DNA of 64,000 nucleotides from an uncultured Lachnospiraceae bacterium (lineage in GTDB: Bacteria; Bacillota; Clostridia; Lachnospirales; Lachnospiraceae), in contig CAJUIM010000002.1 in the NCBI GenBank assembly GCA_910586275.1, forward strand, positions 5,414 through 69,413, given 5' to 3'. Shown piece after piece: positions 42,392 through 52,208 of this stretch. Numbering within the stretch: the first letter of the stretch is position 1; the number at the start of each line of letters is the position of its first letter. A program made the translations under genes and the position numbers. The notes beneath the pieces were generated by a model that did not search any database, was not told the origin of the DNA, and saw only the letters and a list, made by a program, of their open reading frames with translations.

Positions 42392-43897
42392 TTATCCGGC
42401 ATCTTTCCACGCATCCACCTGTCTCTGCATTTCATCAATGACATCCTGTATGCCTGCCGCTTCCAGCTTTTTATTCAGTTCCGGCAAATATTTATCCGGA
42501 TCTACGCTTCCCGTATACAATGCTTTTCCGAATTCATCCAATACATTCCTGAATGCCGCAGCCTGTGCGCTTACCGGTTCCAGATGAAAGTCAAATCCAA
42601 AAGAAGGCGCCTCTATGGAAGCATCGTTCAATTCCCTGACCACAATCCACTTATCCAAAGGTTCATTCTCCAGCACATAAGTGCGGAACAGCCCTCCCTG
42701 CACCCAATAGGGCACGGAGTAATTCTTCGCGGCATCCTCTTTCAGCTTTATTTTAAAGTCATAGGCATATTCCAAGCCTTTGACAGCCTCTTTTTCCTCC
42801 TCGTCAGCTTCCGCTTTCTCCCAGTGAACACCTTCTATGCCATAGTTCAGCAGATTCCTCAGATATTCATCCGTATTGATTAAATTCAGCAATTCCATTG
42901 CCTTCTCGGGATGCCCGGAATTCTTATTGATGGCAGTCATGGCTCCTCTGGCCGAGGCATTTGTTATCTTTATGTCCATAATCTGCGACACCACTACCTC
43001 ATACCCCAAATCCTTGCTCCATGTCAGTTCCGCATAGGGCTGCCCGTCGCCTTTTGTCACAAATCGCTTAACCGTCTTGTCGGCAGAGGCAACTGCCGCA
43101 TCTTTATTGATATATCCTTCCAGATAATACTTCCGCATAGTTCTTAAAGCCGCCTGCATTTTCTCTGTTTCAAAAATATTCTTAACCGTCAGACCGTCAT
43201 CGTCATATTCTATCCCCACCGGGTCCTGTATTTTATCCATATAGGTAGGGGCCGTATAGTCCTTGGTCAGATACATAGGAACCACATCCGGTTCGTTTTC
43301 CTTAATCAGCTTCAGCCATGGCTCCAAATCTTCCAAAGAATGAATCTCACTGTAAGGAATATCATATTTATCCACATATTCTTTCGTAAAGACCCACATC
43401 GGACTGTTTCCAATCTCTTTCTCACTGGGAACGCCGTAGATTTTCCCTCTTACCTTAGCCGCCTCCCAGAAGCGGCTGTCAATTTCCCCATACATCTGCC
43501 TGCCCTGCTCCTGCAAAAGACCATCCAGTTCCAAGAACGCTCCCTTCTGCACATTCTGCAGAAAATCGTTGGTCCATGAACTGGTAAAACACATATCCCA
43601 TGGTTCATCCGTATTGATGGCCACCTGCATCTTCTGGCTGTAATCTGCCCAACCTACCTTTACAATAGTTAACCTTACACCGATTTTCCCCTCAATATAT
43701 TGATTCACCGCTTCCAGTACCATAGAGTCATCCTTCTGCGACTCCCCCACCTGATACCAAATCAGTTCCGTCAGTTCCGCTTCCTTCCTGTCCGTTTCTT
43801 CCTCTGCCCCGCACCCGGACAGAATACCCGTTACAAAAACAGCGAATGCAATGCATATCATTCTTGCTATACCGATTGTTTTCATTTTTATAATCAT
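42392..43897 (-). CDS. ABC sugar-binding lipoprotein 2
   Basis: A 501-residue binding protein with signal peptide and lipobox LSGC ('FAVFVTGILSGCGAEE'). It is a diverged paralogue of binding protein 1 ('YGIEGVHWEKAEAD', 'DEMQRQVDAWKDAG'). It is the first gene of the transporter unit; the regulator gene upstream ends in its own terminator, so this unit has its own promoter within 43898-44020. Start could also be four codons later. Confidence 0.87.
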   Translation of the reverse strand: MIIKMKTIGIARMICIAFAVFVTGILSGCGAEEETDRKEAELTELIWYQVGESQKDDSMVLEAVNQYIEGKIGVRLTIVKVGWADYSQKMQVAINTDEPWDMCFTSSWTNDFLQNVQKGAFLELDGLLQEQGRQMYGEIDSRFWEAAKVRGKIYGVPSEKEIGNSPMWVFTKEYVDKYDIPYSEIHSLEDLEPWLKLIKENEPDVVPMYLTKDYTAPTYMDKIQDPVGIEYDDDGLTVKNIFETEKMQAALRTMRKYYLEGYINKDAAVASADKTVKRFVTKGDGQPYAELTWSKDLGYEVVVSQIMDIKITNASARGAMTAINKNSGHPEKAMELLNLINTDEYLRNLLNYGIEGVHWEKAEADEEEKEAVKGLEYAYDFKIKLKEDAAKNYSVPYWVQGGLFRTYVLENEPLDKWIVVRELNDASIEAPSFGFDFHLEPVSAQAAAFRNVLDEFGKALYTGSVDPDKYLPELNKKLEAAGIQDVIDEMQRQVDAWKDAG

Positions 43898-44027
43898 GCT
43901 CCCTTTCCGGCCGTAGGTCTGTGCATTTCTTTTTGTCTTCCTTTAATAAAATAATATCTTTTCTGCAATTTAAATCCTAGTCGAAAATTTCCAGTTTCCA
44001 TGTACAAATTCTAGAGTGTGCCCCGGA

Positions 44028-44092
44028 GTGTGTCTGAAAATTGCTTTCCGGCAGATGTGCGCCACAGTTTGCGGCAGATTTATGCCATGTTT
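44028..44092 (+). repeat. MITE-like repeat, left-end fragment
   Basis: GAGTGTGTCTGAAAATTGCT followed by TTCCGGCAGATGTGCGCCAC and GGCAGATTTATGCC matches the left third of the full copy at 58570. Confidence 0.65.
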
Positions 44093-44132
44093 TTGCCGCA
44101 TTCTCTATCGAGGCCTGCCGCAGCACATATAT

Positions 44133-44164
44133 AAAATACCCCGGAAGCAAACTGTCTTCCGGAG
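44133..44164 (-). terminator. Terminator of the two-component system
   Basis: CCCCGGAAG (44139) and CTTCCGGAG (44156) form a 9-bp stem with one G-T; on the minus strand GGGTATTTTATA follows. It lies 16 bp behind the regulator stop. Confidence 0.8.
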
Positions 44165-44179
44165 CATCCCGCCAATCTC

Positions 44180-45706
44180 TCAATATTTCTTTATAGTCCG
44201 CAGCGATGCCGGCGAAACCCCATAGCATTGCTTAAATTTCCGGTAAAAATAGCTGGTATCCGGATATCCCACTTCTTTGGCAATATCGTTTATCCTCATA
44301 TTTGTGTTCAATATCAGATCCTTTGCAATCTTGTTCTTCGTATTGCTCAGATATTGGGTAAAAGAACATCCTACTTCCTTTTGGAATATCTGGCCAAGAT
44401 AAGAAGCATTCATATGATATTTATAAGATAAAGTCTTTAAGTTCATGTCTTCCCTATAATTTTTCTGAACTTCCTCCATAATCTGCTTAACCACCGGCGT
44501 ATATTGGGAATCTTCCATATGCAGATAAAGAATAATTTCCGCAATCTCTGAGATGAAAATAGTTTTCAGCCCAAAGATATCGTCTGCCTGATAAATTTTC
44601 TCCATCATTTCAGATAGATTCTGAAAATTTCTGGACTGCCCCAGTTTATATTCCGTCTTAATATCCTGCAGCAAGACAGCCAGCTTCAGAGCCAGCTGAT
44701 ACAGCACATCCACGCTGACTTCAGACCGCAGATTATTGATGAATAAATCCTCTATGTATTGCCGGACACCGTCCTGATCCTTTTTCAGCATCATCTTACG
44801 GAGCAGAGTCTCATCTATGACCACATCCTGCGTTTTCCTTTCCTGAATATAGCTTTCGGCAATACAGCTTCCATACCCTTCCAGCACCCGATATTTCTGC
44901 ATTTTAGAAGCCATCTTATAGCCCTCCGGCAGACTCTCATACTTCACAATCGGAGAGGCTACCGTCAGGAAACTCAGAATACCATAACCGCTTTCCAAAT
45001 CATTCTGAAGACCGCCGAAAATCTCTGTGGCATCTCTGTCCTCACATTCTTTTTCTATATAAAGCAGCAGAAGCAGCGTATCCGGCGCAAGATAAATCGT
45101 CCGGATTTTCTGCGGCAGTCCTTGTATGGCGGAAAGTATCACTTGGATGCTTTCCTTATTTTCCAAGCTGCCGGTATCGATTTTCATAATGGACACATAT
45201 ATTTTTTCCCCTTCGTCTATCAAAGGAAGCATCCGGTAAAACTCCGCCGCTTCCTCGCTGCCCATCTTCCCTTTTAAAAGCTTATGCCAGCCAATCTTGT
45301 CGTCCATATCCTCTGCCTGTTTCCTGTCCATTTCATCCAGTTCTTTCACTGCTTCCAGCAGAGCCTGTTTCAGCTGCTCCTCATTCACCGGCTTCAGGAT
45401 ATATTCTTCCACATCCAATTTCAAAGCTGCCCTTGCATATTCAAATTCATCATATCCGGACAGAATGATGCATCTGGCCTTAGGGCTGATTTTCCTTACT
45501 TCTTCCAAAAGTTCCAACCCGTTCATTAAGGGCATTTCCACATCCGTCACAATAATGTCCACGGGTTCCTCCCTGAACTTCTCCAATGCCTCCTTCCCGT
45601 TATGTACCATGGATACCACGGACAGGGACAGTTCTTCCCAGTCAATGATGCATCGGATTCCCTGAAGTATAAATTCCTCATCTTCCACCAACATCACTTT
45701 CCTCAT
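44180..45706 (-). CDS. AraC-type response regulator of the mannoside locus
   Basis: A 508-residue YesN-like regulator. Receiver domain at residues 1-120 ('MLVEDEEFILQGI', phospho-Asp in 'DIIVTDVEMPLMNGLEL', 'LKPVNEEQL'), a long linker, and an AraC DNA-binding domain at the C terminus ('LKTLSYKYHMNASYLGQIFQKEVGCSF', 'RINDIAKEVGYPDTSYFYRKFKQCYG'). The ATG at 45706 lies behind AAGGAGG inside the kinase gene, 29 bp overlap, so both are co-translated. It probably activates the transporter and glycosidase genes. Confidence 0.92.
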   Translation of the reverse strand: MRKVMLVEDEEFILQGIRCIIDWEELSLSVVSMVHNGKEALEKFREEPVDIIVTDVEMPLMNGLELLEEVRKISPKARCIILSGYDEFEYARAALKLDVEEYILKPVNEEQLKQALLEAVKELDEMDRKQAEDMDDKIGWHKLLKGKMGSEEAAEFYRMLPLIDEGEKIYVSIMKIDTGSLENKESIQVILSAIQGLPQKIRTIYLAPDTLLLLLYIEKECEDRDATEIFGGLQNDLESGYGILSFLTVASPIVKYESLPEGYKMASKMQKYRVLEGYGSCIAESYIQERKTQDVVIDETLLRKMMLKKDQDGVRQYIEDLFINNLRSEVSVDVLYQLALKLAVLLQDIKTEYKLGQSRNFQNLSEMMEKIYQADDIFGLKTIFISEIAEIILYLHMEDSQYTPVVKQIMEEVQKNYREDMNLKTLSYKYHMNASYLGQIFQKEVGCSFTQYLSNTKNKIAKDLILNTNMRINDIAKEVGYPDTSYFYRKFKQCYGVSPASLRTIKKY

Positions 45707-47402
45707 GCTCTTCCTCCTTAATCCCGATTGCGAGAATGACAAGCAAGCCCTTTGGCTTTACGTTTTTCAGGGTAATGCCGTATTTCTCCCCGCAGGCTGC
45801 CCTGACTCTCCTGTTAACATTATGGATGCCAATGCTTCCGTTATCCTTTTTCACCCATACATTCTCTCTTAATTCCCGGTTCTTCTTTTCCAGTTCCTCC
45901 TCCGCCATTCCCCGGCCATTGTCCTCCACATACAGATAAAGGGTATCCCCTTCCCGCGCGGCACGGATATACACCAGATTGTCCTTTCTCTCCCGCTCTA
46001 TTCCGTGGATAAAATAATTCTCGATCATCGGCTGCAGCACAAACTTAATGACCGGAAGCGGAAGCAGTTCTACCGGACATTCCACTTTTGACCGGAAACA
46101 TCCTTGGTAACGGTATTCAAACAGTTCCAGATACTGTTTGCAATAGTCCAGTTCCTGCCCCAGCGTAATCACATCCGCCGCTTTCAGCTGACTTCGGAAC
46201 AAAACCACCATGCTGTACAGCATCTTGCCTACTTCCTTGTCTCCGTTACATATCGCTTTCATCCGTATTGCCTCCAGCGTATTATATAAAAAATGAGGAT
46301 TTATCTGACTTTGGAGTGCCTGCATCTGAGCATTTTTGCTTTCGATTTCCGCCAGATAGCTTTTTTCGATATACAATTCAAGCCTTTCGCACATTTCGTT
46401 AAAATTATCGGCGATCATGTCCAGTTCGTCTTCTTTTTTCCCGATATTCAGACGGACTTTAAAATCTCCGGTGGTGACTTGATCCATAGCCTCCAAAATC
46501 AGATTTACCCTTCCGGTAAAATGCTTCACATAGAAATTAATGGCAGAAATCCCTCCGGAACAGGCCAGCATGCCTACTGCAAGAATCAATAAAAACCTTA
46601 TGGCAGGCAGCTTTGCTGCCTGCCTTTCATCCATAAATGTACAGACTTGGTATTCCCCCACGGATTCCATGCAGGAATAATATTGCTTCTGTCCCACCGG
46701 GAATCCAAAGTCAGCCGTAACCGGCTCCCCGTATATTATTTTGCCGTCTTTATACCTGACAGCCATGCTCACAAGCGCATTCGCGCTTTGAATTTCCCGG
46801 AACGCATTCTCCGCCTCAAAAGTAAAAAGCATGCATCCTACCGGCTTCATCGTATCCGGATTCCTTATTTCTTTCAGGAAGACAAGTTCCCCTCCTCCGC
46901 AGAAATCTCCGTTCTGTATCTGATATAGCCTAGGCCTGCCGTCTCTGTCCGGATAAATATTTTTTTCCGGATAGCACTCCGTCATTTTCGAAGTCTCGTA
47001 ACTGATCATCTCTATTTTTTCCAGCCGGCGGTTTGCCTCAAAGGTTTCGTTTACAAAACGGAATATCCCCTTATAAACCAGTTCATTGGAGGCACTGTAC
47101 CGTTCCAACGTATATTCCTGATAATCCTCCGGTTCCAAGCGGAAGTACTCCAGCAGATCATTCAGTTCCGACGGCGAACGATATAAATCTTTGTGAATAT
47201 AATCTGCCGACCGGCCGATTTCTTCTATATATCCCAATGTCTCCGCATGAATCCGTTCCGTTTCCTGCCGGTTGGATTCCAACAGCCTTCCTCTTGCATC
47301 AAAAGTAAAATAGACTGTCAAAGCTATCACTATGCCGAAAATAACCGCCGTATAAGTTCGGAACATCTTAAAATATAATTGTTTCGGCCTCTTTCTCTCC
47401 AT
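45678..47402 (-). CDS. YesM-type sensor histidine kinase
   Basis: A 574-residue kinase. Membrane helix at about residues 12-32, an extracytoplasmic sensing domain to about 265, a second helix (FLLILAVGMLACSGGISAIN), HAMP, the H-box 'QINPHFLYNTLEAIRMKA' and the ATPase boxes 'QPMIENYFIHG', 'DNGRGM' and 'GSIGIHNVNRR'. It would sense sugars delivered outside the cell or by a binding protein. It starts 14 bp behind the GH38 gene, so it belongs to the same transcript. Confidence 0.92.
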   Translation of the reverse strand: MERKRPKQLYFKMFRTYTAVIFGIVIALTVYFTFDARGRLLESNRQETERIHAETLGYIEEIGRSADYIHKDLYRSPSELNDLLEYFRLEPEDYQEYTLERYSASNELVYKGIFRFVNETFEANRRLEKIEMISYETSKMTECYPEKNIYPDRDGRPRLYQIQNGDFCGGGELVFLKEIRNPDTMKPVGCMLFTFEAENAFREIQSANALVSMAVRYKDGKIIYGEPVTADFGFPVGQKQYYSCMESVGEYQVCTFMDERQAAKLPAIRFLLILAVGMLACSGGISAINFYVKHFTGRVNLILEAMDQVTTGDFKVRLNIGKKEDELDMIADNFNEMCERLELYIEKSYLAEIESKNAQMQALQSQINPHFLYNTLEAIRMKAICNGDKEVGKMLYSMVVLFRSQLKAADVITLGQELDYCKQYLELFEYRYQGCFRSKVECPVELLPLPVIKFVLQPMIENYFIHGIERERKDNLVYIRAAREGDTLYLYVEDNGRGMAEEELEKKNRELRENVWVKKDNGSIGIHNVNRRVRAACGEKYGITLKNVKPKGLLVILAIGIKEEEHEESDVGGR

Positions 47403-47416
47403 CCGCCATCCGCCTT

Positions 47417-50400
47417 TTAGATTTCAAACAAAATTGTCTTTATTTCATACGGGTGCAGTTCCATTGTCACGGGTCCGCCGGCAAAACCGGACACCGGCCG
47501 TTCCATCAGGTCGCTCTCCGCCCACGCCTTATATGCAAAGGAGGGCTTCAATTCCACCCTTTGCCTTGCTCCTGCAAAATCATGGAAACGGATGACCAGA
47601 TATCTGCCGTCCTCGGATTTTTTCACGGCATCCACTTCTATCTGCCGGTTATCAATGGCAAAGAAGCTTCCGCTGTTTTCTCTCGGCATCCCCTCATATA
47701 CATCCATAGGATTGTTCAGCGCATAGGCAGACTCTGCCACGCCTCCCTCCACAAAATCTCCTCTGTGGGGCAAAAGAGCATAAGTAAACGAATGCCTGCC
47801 CAAATCCTGCAGATGATCCGGCTGCCTTCCCGAACGCAGCAGGGAAATACGCATCACGTTATCCTTAATGTCATAACCGTATTTGCAATCATTCATAAGC
47901 GCTACGCCATAATTTCTTTCCGACAGATCCGCAAACCTATGTCCCACGGATTCAAATCTGGCCTGATCCCAACTGGTATTCCAATGATTCGGTCGGCGCA
48001 CATTTCCATACTGAATATCGTATGTGGCAAAAGTGCTTCTCACATCCACGGTAAAAGCGGCCTTCAGAAGCTGCTGGCGTTCCTGGAAATCCACATCCGT
48101 TTTGAAGTCAATCCGTCTGTCCTGACTATAGAGTGTCATATCCTGTGAAACCGTTGTGTTCATATATTTCCATTCCATATGGATGGTCAGGCACAGCGCA
48201 CCGCACTGCGTCACCTCAAAAGCTGTCAGATCTGTAATTTCCCTCATTTTCTGCTGATAGAAAATGTCGATATCCCATGCGTCATTATCCAACGGCTTAT
48301 CTTCAAATACCTGCAGCACATTCCCCCGCTCGCCATAAGCCAGTACTTCCCTTGCTTCCTGCTTATCGTACAATCTGGATATCTGCCCGTAATCATTCAG
48401 GCAGACAGAATAGAAGGGAGTTTCAATATTCTTTCCGTTCACGGTGAAGACACTGTTTTCCGATGGTTCTTTCCCTTTTTCAAACAATATCACCTTATGC
48501 CCCATGGGAGGCACGTCTTTCACCTGCACATAATGCATGCCGTCCGCCTGTTGGGAAAGAAGCACATTTCCCTCCTCATCCGTATAATAGCCTGCTCCGT
48601 TCCCACGGATAGCCGCCATCGTATCCATGTTCCACCCGGAAGCATTATATACGGCATAGCAGCCTTCCCGTCCTGCCAGTGCCTTTTCCCTATAGTCCGC
48701 CACCACTTCTTCCCCGATCCGGCGGATTACCTCGTAGTCCCGACGGGAATCCTCATACACTTCATGAATGGAAGAGCCGGGAATAATATCATGGAACTGG
48801 TTTGTCAGAATCTTTTTCCATCCCTTGGTCAGTTTCTCCTGCTGTGCCTCTTCCAACCGGCCTGCCGTTACAGCTCCCATCGCCGTCAGCCATTCCGCTT
48901 TCCGGTAAAGCAGTTCCATCTTGCGGTTCATCCGCTTATTGTAGCTTTGGCTAGTATAGGTTCCCCTGTGATATTCCAGATACAATTCCCCGTCCCATGT
49001 ATGTACATACTGTTCCGTATCCTTTACCGTTTTTTTCAGTTTCCGGAAATACTCTCCTGCCGTAGCGGTCTTTACATGAGGCAACCCCGGGATTTTATCC
49101 AGCCTTCGCCTTGCTTCCAGCAAATCCCTGTTGACACCGCCGCCCCCGTCCCCGTACCCAAAGGAAACCAGCATGTCTTTATTCACTTCTTTTTCACTGT
49201 ATGACTCCCATACCCCTTTTACTGTCTTTGCGGTCAGCAAGCCATTGTATGTATAAAACCAGGAATCCGGCCCGTTCCACGGCTCCGGCGTAGTGATGAA
49301 ATGGGTCAATACCTGCGTCCCGTCCATCCCTTTCCAATAAAAAGTGTCATGAGGCATCCGGTTATACTGGTTCCAACTTATTTTGGTAGTCATGAACATA
49401 TCGATCCCGGACTTCTTCAATATCTGAGGCAATGCCCAGGAATATCCGAACACATCCGGAAGCCAAAGGTATTCTGCCTCTTTCCCAAACTCCTCTTTCA
49501 TGAACCGGCTTCCAAGTAAGATCTGACGGGTCAGAGATTCCCCGCTGGTCAGATTGCAGTCCGCCTCCACCCACATGCCGCCGTCCGTCTCCCAACGGCC
49601 CTCCGCAACACGCTTTTTTATTTCCTCATAAATCTCCGGAAAATCTTCTTTTATATACTCATAAATCTGCGGCTGTGTCTGGAGGAAAATATATTCGGGG
49701 AACATTTCCATCATGCGCAGAACCGTAGAGAAGGAACGCGATGCTTTCTCATGGGTATGTTTCAGCCGCCAGAGCCAAGCCATGTCGATATGCGTATGCC
49801 CTACACAGTGCACATTTACCAAAGACTGCTTTTCCATGCTGTCTATTCTTTCGTTTAAGACATCATCCGCCTGATGCACAGTCTCATAGAAAGTTCCGCT
49901 TCCCGGATAGGACCAGTCAATGCAATGGCATGCCCTGTCCAACGCAATCCGCAGGTCAGATTTTACCGGATCCCCGTCCGCAAGCTGATTCACCGTATCC
50001 AGGACAAGAGAGCCTGTATAATATAAATCATCGGTTTTTTCATCCAGCCATGCCAAATCCGCCCTTTTTATCCTATGTTCCTGTTCTTTCGGCACGCCGC
50101 CTCCCTCCAGCCCGGACCAAAGGCGGAACGTAAGCCTCAATACAGAGCCGTACAGTTCCTCCGGGAAAAAAACCTCCATATGGTTTATATCCACTCCCTG
50201 ATAAGGTTTTTCGTTAATATAGCACATGGCCTCAAACCCGGAGTTATTGCCGGCTCCGGTCTTGCCGAAGTCAAAAATGCCTACGGCACGGCGTCCTTTC
50301 CATTCCTCAGGGATCAATATTTCCTTATACATCCAGAGGTAACGGTCGCGGCCTGACCAGAAATCTCCTACTTTTATGGAATCCCAATTTTCATGGCTCA

Positions 50401-50533
50401 CCGGGACTTCCGGATTTACCACCCCCTGCTCGTCTTCACATACCGCAAACTCCTTCATAGGAATCACGTCCCGGTATCTGTAATCTTTCACTTCATTTAT
50501 CCTTCTGTCCAATTTCCTGTCTGTATGGAACAT
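47417..50533 (-). CDS. Alpha-mannosidase, family GH38
   Basis: A 1038-residue retaining alpha-mannosidase. The catalytic domain shows zinc-site 'HCVGHTHIDMAWLW' (about residues 240-253), the nucleophile Asp in 'YLWLPDVFGYSWALPQ', and a later 'GDGGGGVNRD'; the C-terminal beta domains follow. No signal peptide, so it acts in the cytoplasm on imported alpha-mannosides, as bacterial GH38 enzymes do. AGGAGG lies ten bases before the ATG. Operon with GH125 upstream and the sensor kinase downstream. Confidence 0.93.
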   Translation of the reverse strand: MFHTDRKLDRRINEVKDYRYRDVIPMKEFAVCEDEQGVVNPEVPVSHENWDSIKVGDFWSGRDRYLWMYKEILIPEEWKGRRAVGIFDFGKTGAGNNSGFEAMCYINEKPYQGVDINHMEVFFPEELYGSVLRLTFRLWSGLEGGGVPKEQEHRIKRADLAWLDEKTDDLYYTGSLVLDTVNQLADGDPVKSDLRIALDRACHCIDWSYPGSGTFYETVHQADDVLNERIDSMEKQSLVNVHCVGHTHIDMAWLWRLKHTHEKASRSFSTVLRMMEMFPEYIFLQTQPQIYEYIKEDFPEIYEEIKKRVAEGRWETDGGMWVEADCNLTSGESLTRQILLGSRFMKEEFGKEAEYLWLPDVFGYSWALPQILKKSGIDMFMTTKISWNQYNRMPHDTFYWKGMDGTQVLTHFITTPEPWNGPDSWFYTYNGLLTAKTVKGVWESYSEKEVNKDMLVSFGYGDGGGGVNRDLLEARRRLDKIPGLPHVKTATAGEYFRKLKKTVKDTEQYVHTWDGELYLEYHRGTYTSQSYNKRMNRKMELLYRKAEWLTAMGAVTAGRLEEAQQEKLTKGWKKILTNQFHDIIPGSSIHEVYEDSRRDYEVIRRIGEEVVADYREKALAGREGCYAVYNASGWNMDTMAAIRGNGAGYYTDEEGNVLLSQQADGMHYVQVKDVPPMGHKVILFEKGKEPSENSVFTVNGKNIETPFYSVCLNDYGQISRLYDKQEAREVLAYGERGNVLQVFEDKPLDNDAWDIDIFYQQKMREITDLTAFEVTQCGALCLTIHMEWKYMNTTVSQDMTLYSQDRRIDFKTDVDFQERQQLLKAAFTVDVRSTFATYDIQYGNVRRPNHWNTSWDQARFESVGHRFADLSERNYGVALMNDCKYGYDIKDNVMRISLLRSGRQPDHLQDLGRHSFTYALLPHRGDFVEGGVAESAYALNNPMDVYEGMPRENSGSFFAIDNRQIEVDAVKKSEDGRYLVIRFHDFAGARQRVELKPSFAYKAWAESDLMERPVSGFAGGPVTMELHPYEIKTILFEI

Positions 50534-50710
50534 ATGCCATCATCCTCCTGCTTTTCCGATTTATGCTGTCCGGCATCCCCGCTTCTGCCGCCGTCACTAA
50601 ACCATTGTTCATAATGTCATTCTACCGCATATTATTTTACATAACAATTTACGTTTTTCTATGTTTAGTGTACAAATTCTATTCCGGCTGCCATCCGTCG
50701 GCAGATTCCC

Positions 50711-52006
50711 TTAACATCCTTTCCTTCCTGCAGGCAATTCCTCTGACAGCTGCAGTCTGTATCCCATATAATCCAAAAACAATTCCATATACATGGCATT
50801 TGCCCAGGAAAACCATTCCCGCGTATATCTGGCATCATCCTCACAGTGAAATCCCTCATGCATCGCGCCCTTTCCCCCGGTAGTGGCCGCCATGCTCCGA
50901 AGGATTTCCAGTTTTTCTTCCCTGTTTTTGCTCGTCAGTCCCTGCATGGCCATGGCAATATGCCAGATATAGCCTGACGGTGTATGGGAACTTCCTATTC
51001 CCGATGCTTTTGCGCCTTTATAATAATACGGGTTTCCTTCGCTCAATATATATCTTCTTGTATTCTCCGCCGTCTGCCTGTCTGCCGAATACCCTAAGTA
51101 ATCCATGGCAAGAAGGCTGGGAACATTTGCGTCGTCCATCAGGTTGTACATGCCATATCCGTCCACTTCGTAAGCATATACCGTGCCGAATTCCTCCGTA
51201 TAAGTTTTCCCCTCTTTCTCGATGGCCTGCCGTATCTGCTCACGCAGCAGCCATGCGTCTTTTTCCATCCTTTTATCAAAAAAAAGTTCCCGCGCCATCT
51301 CCTCCAAATACCCTAAAATAACCACGGCAAACATATTGGACGGAATCAGATAGCCGTAAGTGCAGGCATCGTCGCTAGGCCGGAATCCTGACCAAATCAG
51401 GCCTGTCCCCGGCTTCACCAAAGCCCCCTTCCCCTCTCTGGAAAGCGTATCCCGGAATAAAATGCTATTTCTCCGAAACCTATACGCAGACTTCTCCTCA
51501 TGGAACTGCTCCGTCCCGAATACACGGAATATTTTTTCTATTCCTGCAGAAAAATTGCCGTCAAACTGGGAAACACATCCCGTATTCTTCCAGAGAAGAT
51601 AGGCAAGCTGTACCGGATAGCATAAAGAGTCTATTTCAAACTTCCGTTCCCACACCCAAGGGCTCTGTTCCCCATCGTCTATCTCCCAACATGCGCCATT
51701 GGGAAACTCATTGAATGCATTTGCATACTCGTCTATGCAGATATACATAAACTGCCTTCTGACGACCCCTGCAATGACCTCCCTCATTTCAGCATTTTCT
51801 TTCGCCTCAAATAGATAGGGGCGCAGCTGTGCTGCCGAGTCCCGCAGCCACATGGCAGGAATATCCCCTGTTATCACATGGGCCGTGCCGTCATCCATTG
51901 GCTTTACGGCTAAGTTCCATGTGTCTGCATAGCAGTCTGCAAATATTTTCATTAACTCCGGGCAGCTTTCCGCCTGTCTCTGAATCCGCCTTAAAAAATG
52001 ATCCAT
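50711..52006 (-). CDS. Exo-alpha-1,6-mannosidase, family GH125
   Basis: A 431-residue inverting mannosidase of the GH125 family. Conserved parts are 'VITGDIPAMWLRDSAAQLRPY', 'PWVWERKFEIDSLCYP', 'WSGFRPSDDACTYGYLIPSNM', 'NLMDDANVPSLLAMDYL' and 'MHEGFHCEDDARYTREWFSW'. GH125 removes alpha-1,6-linked mannose from N-glycan cores. No signal peptide. The ATG at 52006 is behind AAGGG; ATG 52030 and GTG 52054 are alternatives. The 177 bp to the GH38 gene hold no other gene. Confidence 0.93.
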   Translation of the reverse strand: MDHFLRRIQRQAESCPELMKIFADCYADTWNLAVKPMDDGTAHVITGDIPAMWLRDSAAQLRPYLFEAKENAEMREVIAGVVRRQFMYICIDEYANAFNEFPNGACWEIDDGEQSPWVWERKFEIDSLCYPVQLAYLLWKNTGCVSQFDGNFSAGIEKIFRVFGTEQFHEEKSAYRFRRNSILFRDTLSREGKGALVKPGTGLIWSGFRPSDDACTYGYLIPSNMFAVVILGYLEEMARELFFDKRMEKDAWLLREQIRQAIEKEGKTYTEEFGTVYAYEVDGYGMYNLMDDANVPSLLAMDYLGYSADRQTAENTRRYILSEGNPYYYKGAKASGIGSSHTPSGYIWHIAMAMQGLTSKNREEKLEILRSMAATTGGKGAMHEGFHCEDDARYTREWFSWANAMYMELFLDYMGYRLQLSEELPAGRKGC

Positions 52007-52208
52007 ACCTATTTCCCTTTTCCCTGTCATAATTTTCCCGCCGCCAGAAAGCACTGCGGCCAGGCCATTACAAATTCTAACAAGCGTTATGGAAAGAGAC
52101 TAGTGTAATAACTATAGATTCTTTATCCTTTTTAAATATTTCTCAGAAGTTTTATATTTCAGGCTTTTCCTGAGACGGAACATTGCAAGATCCTGCTTTC
52201 CCCATATA

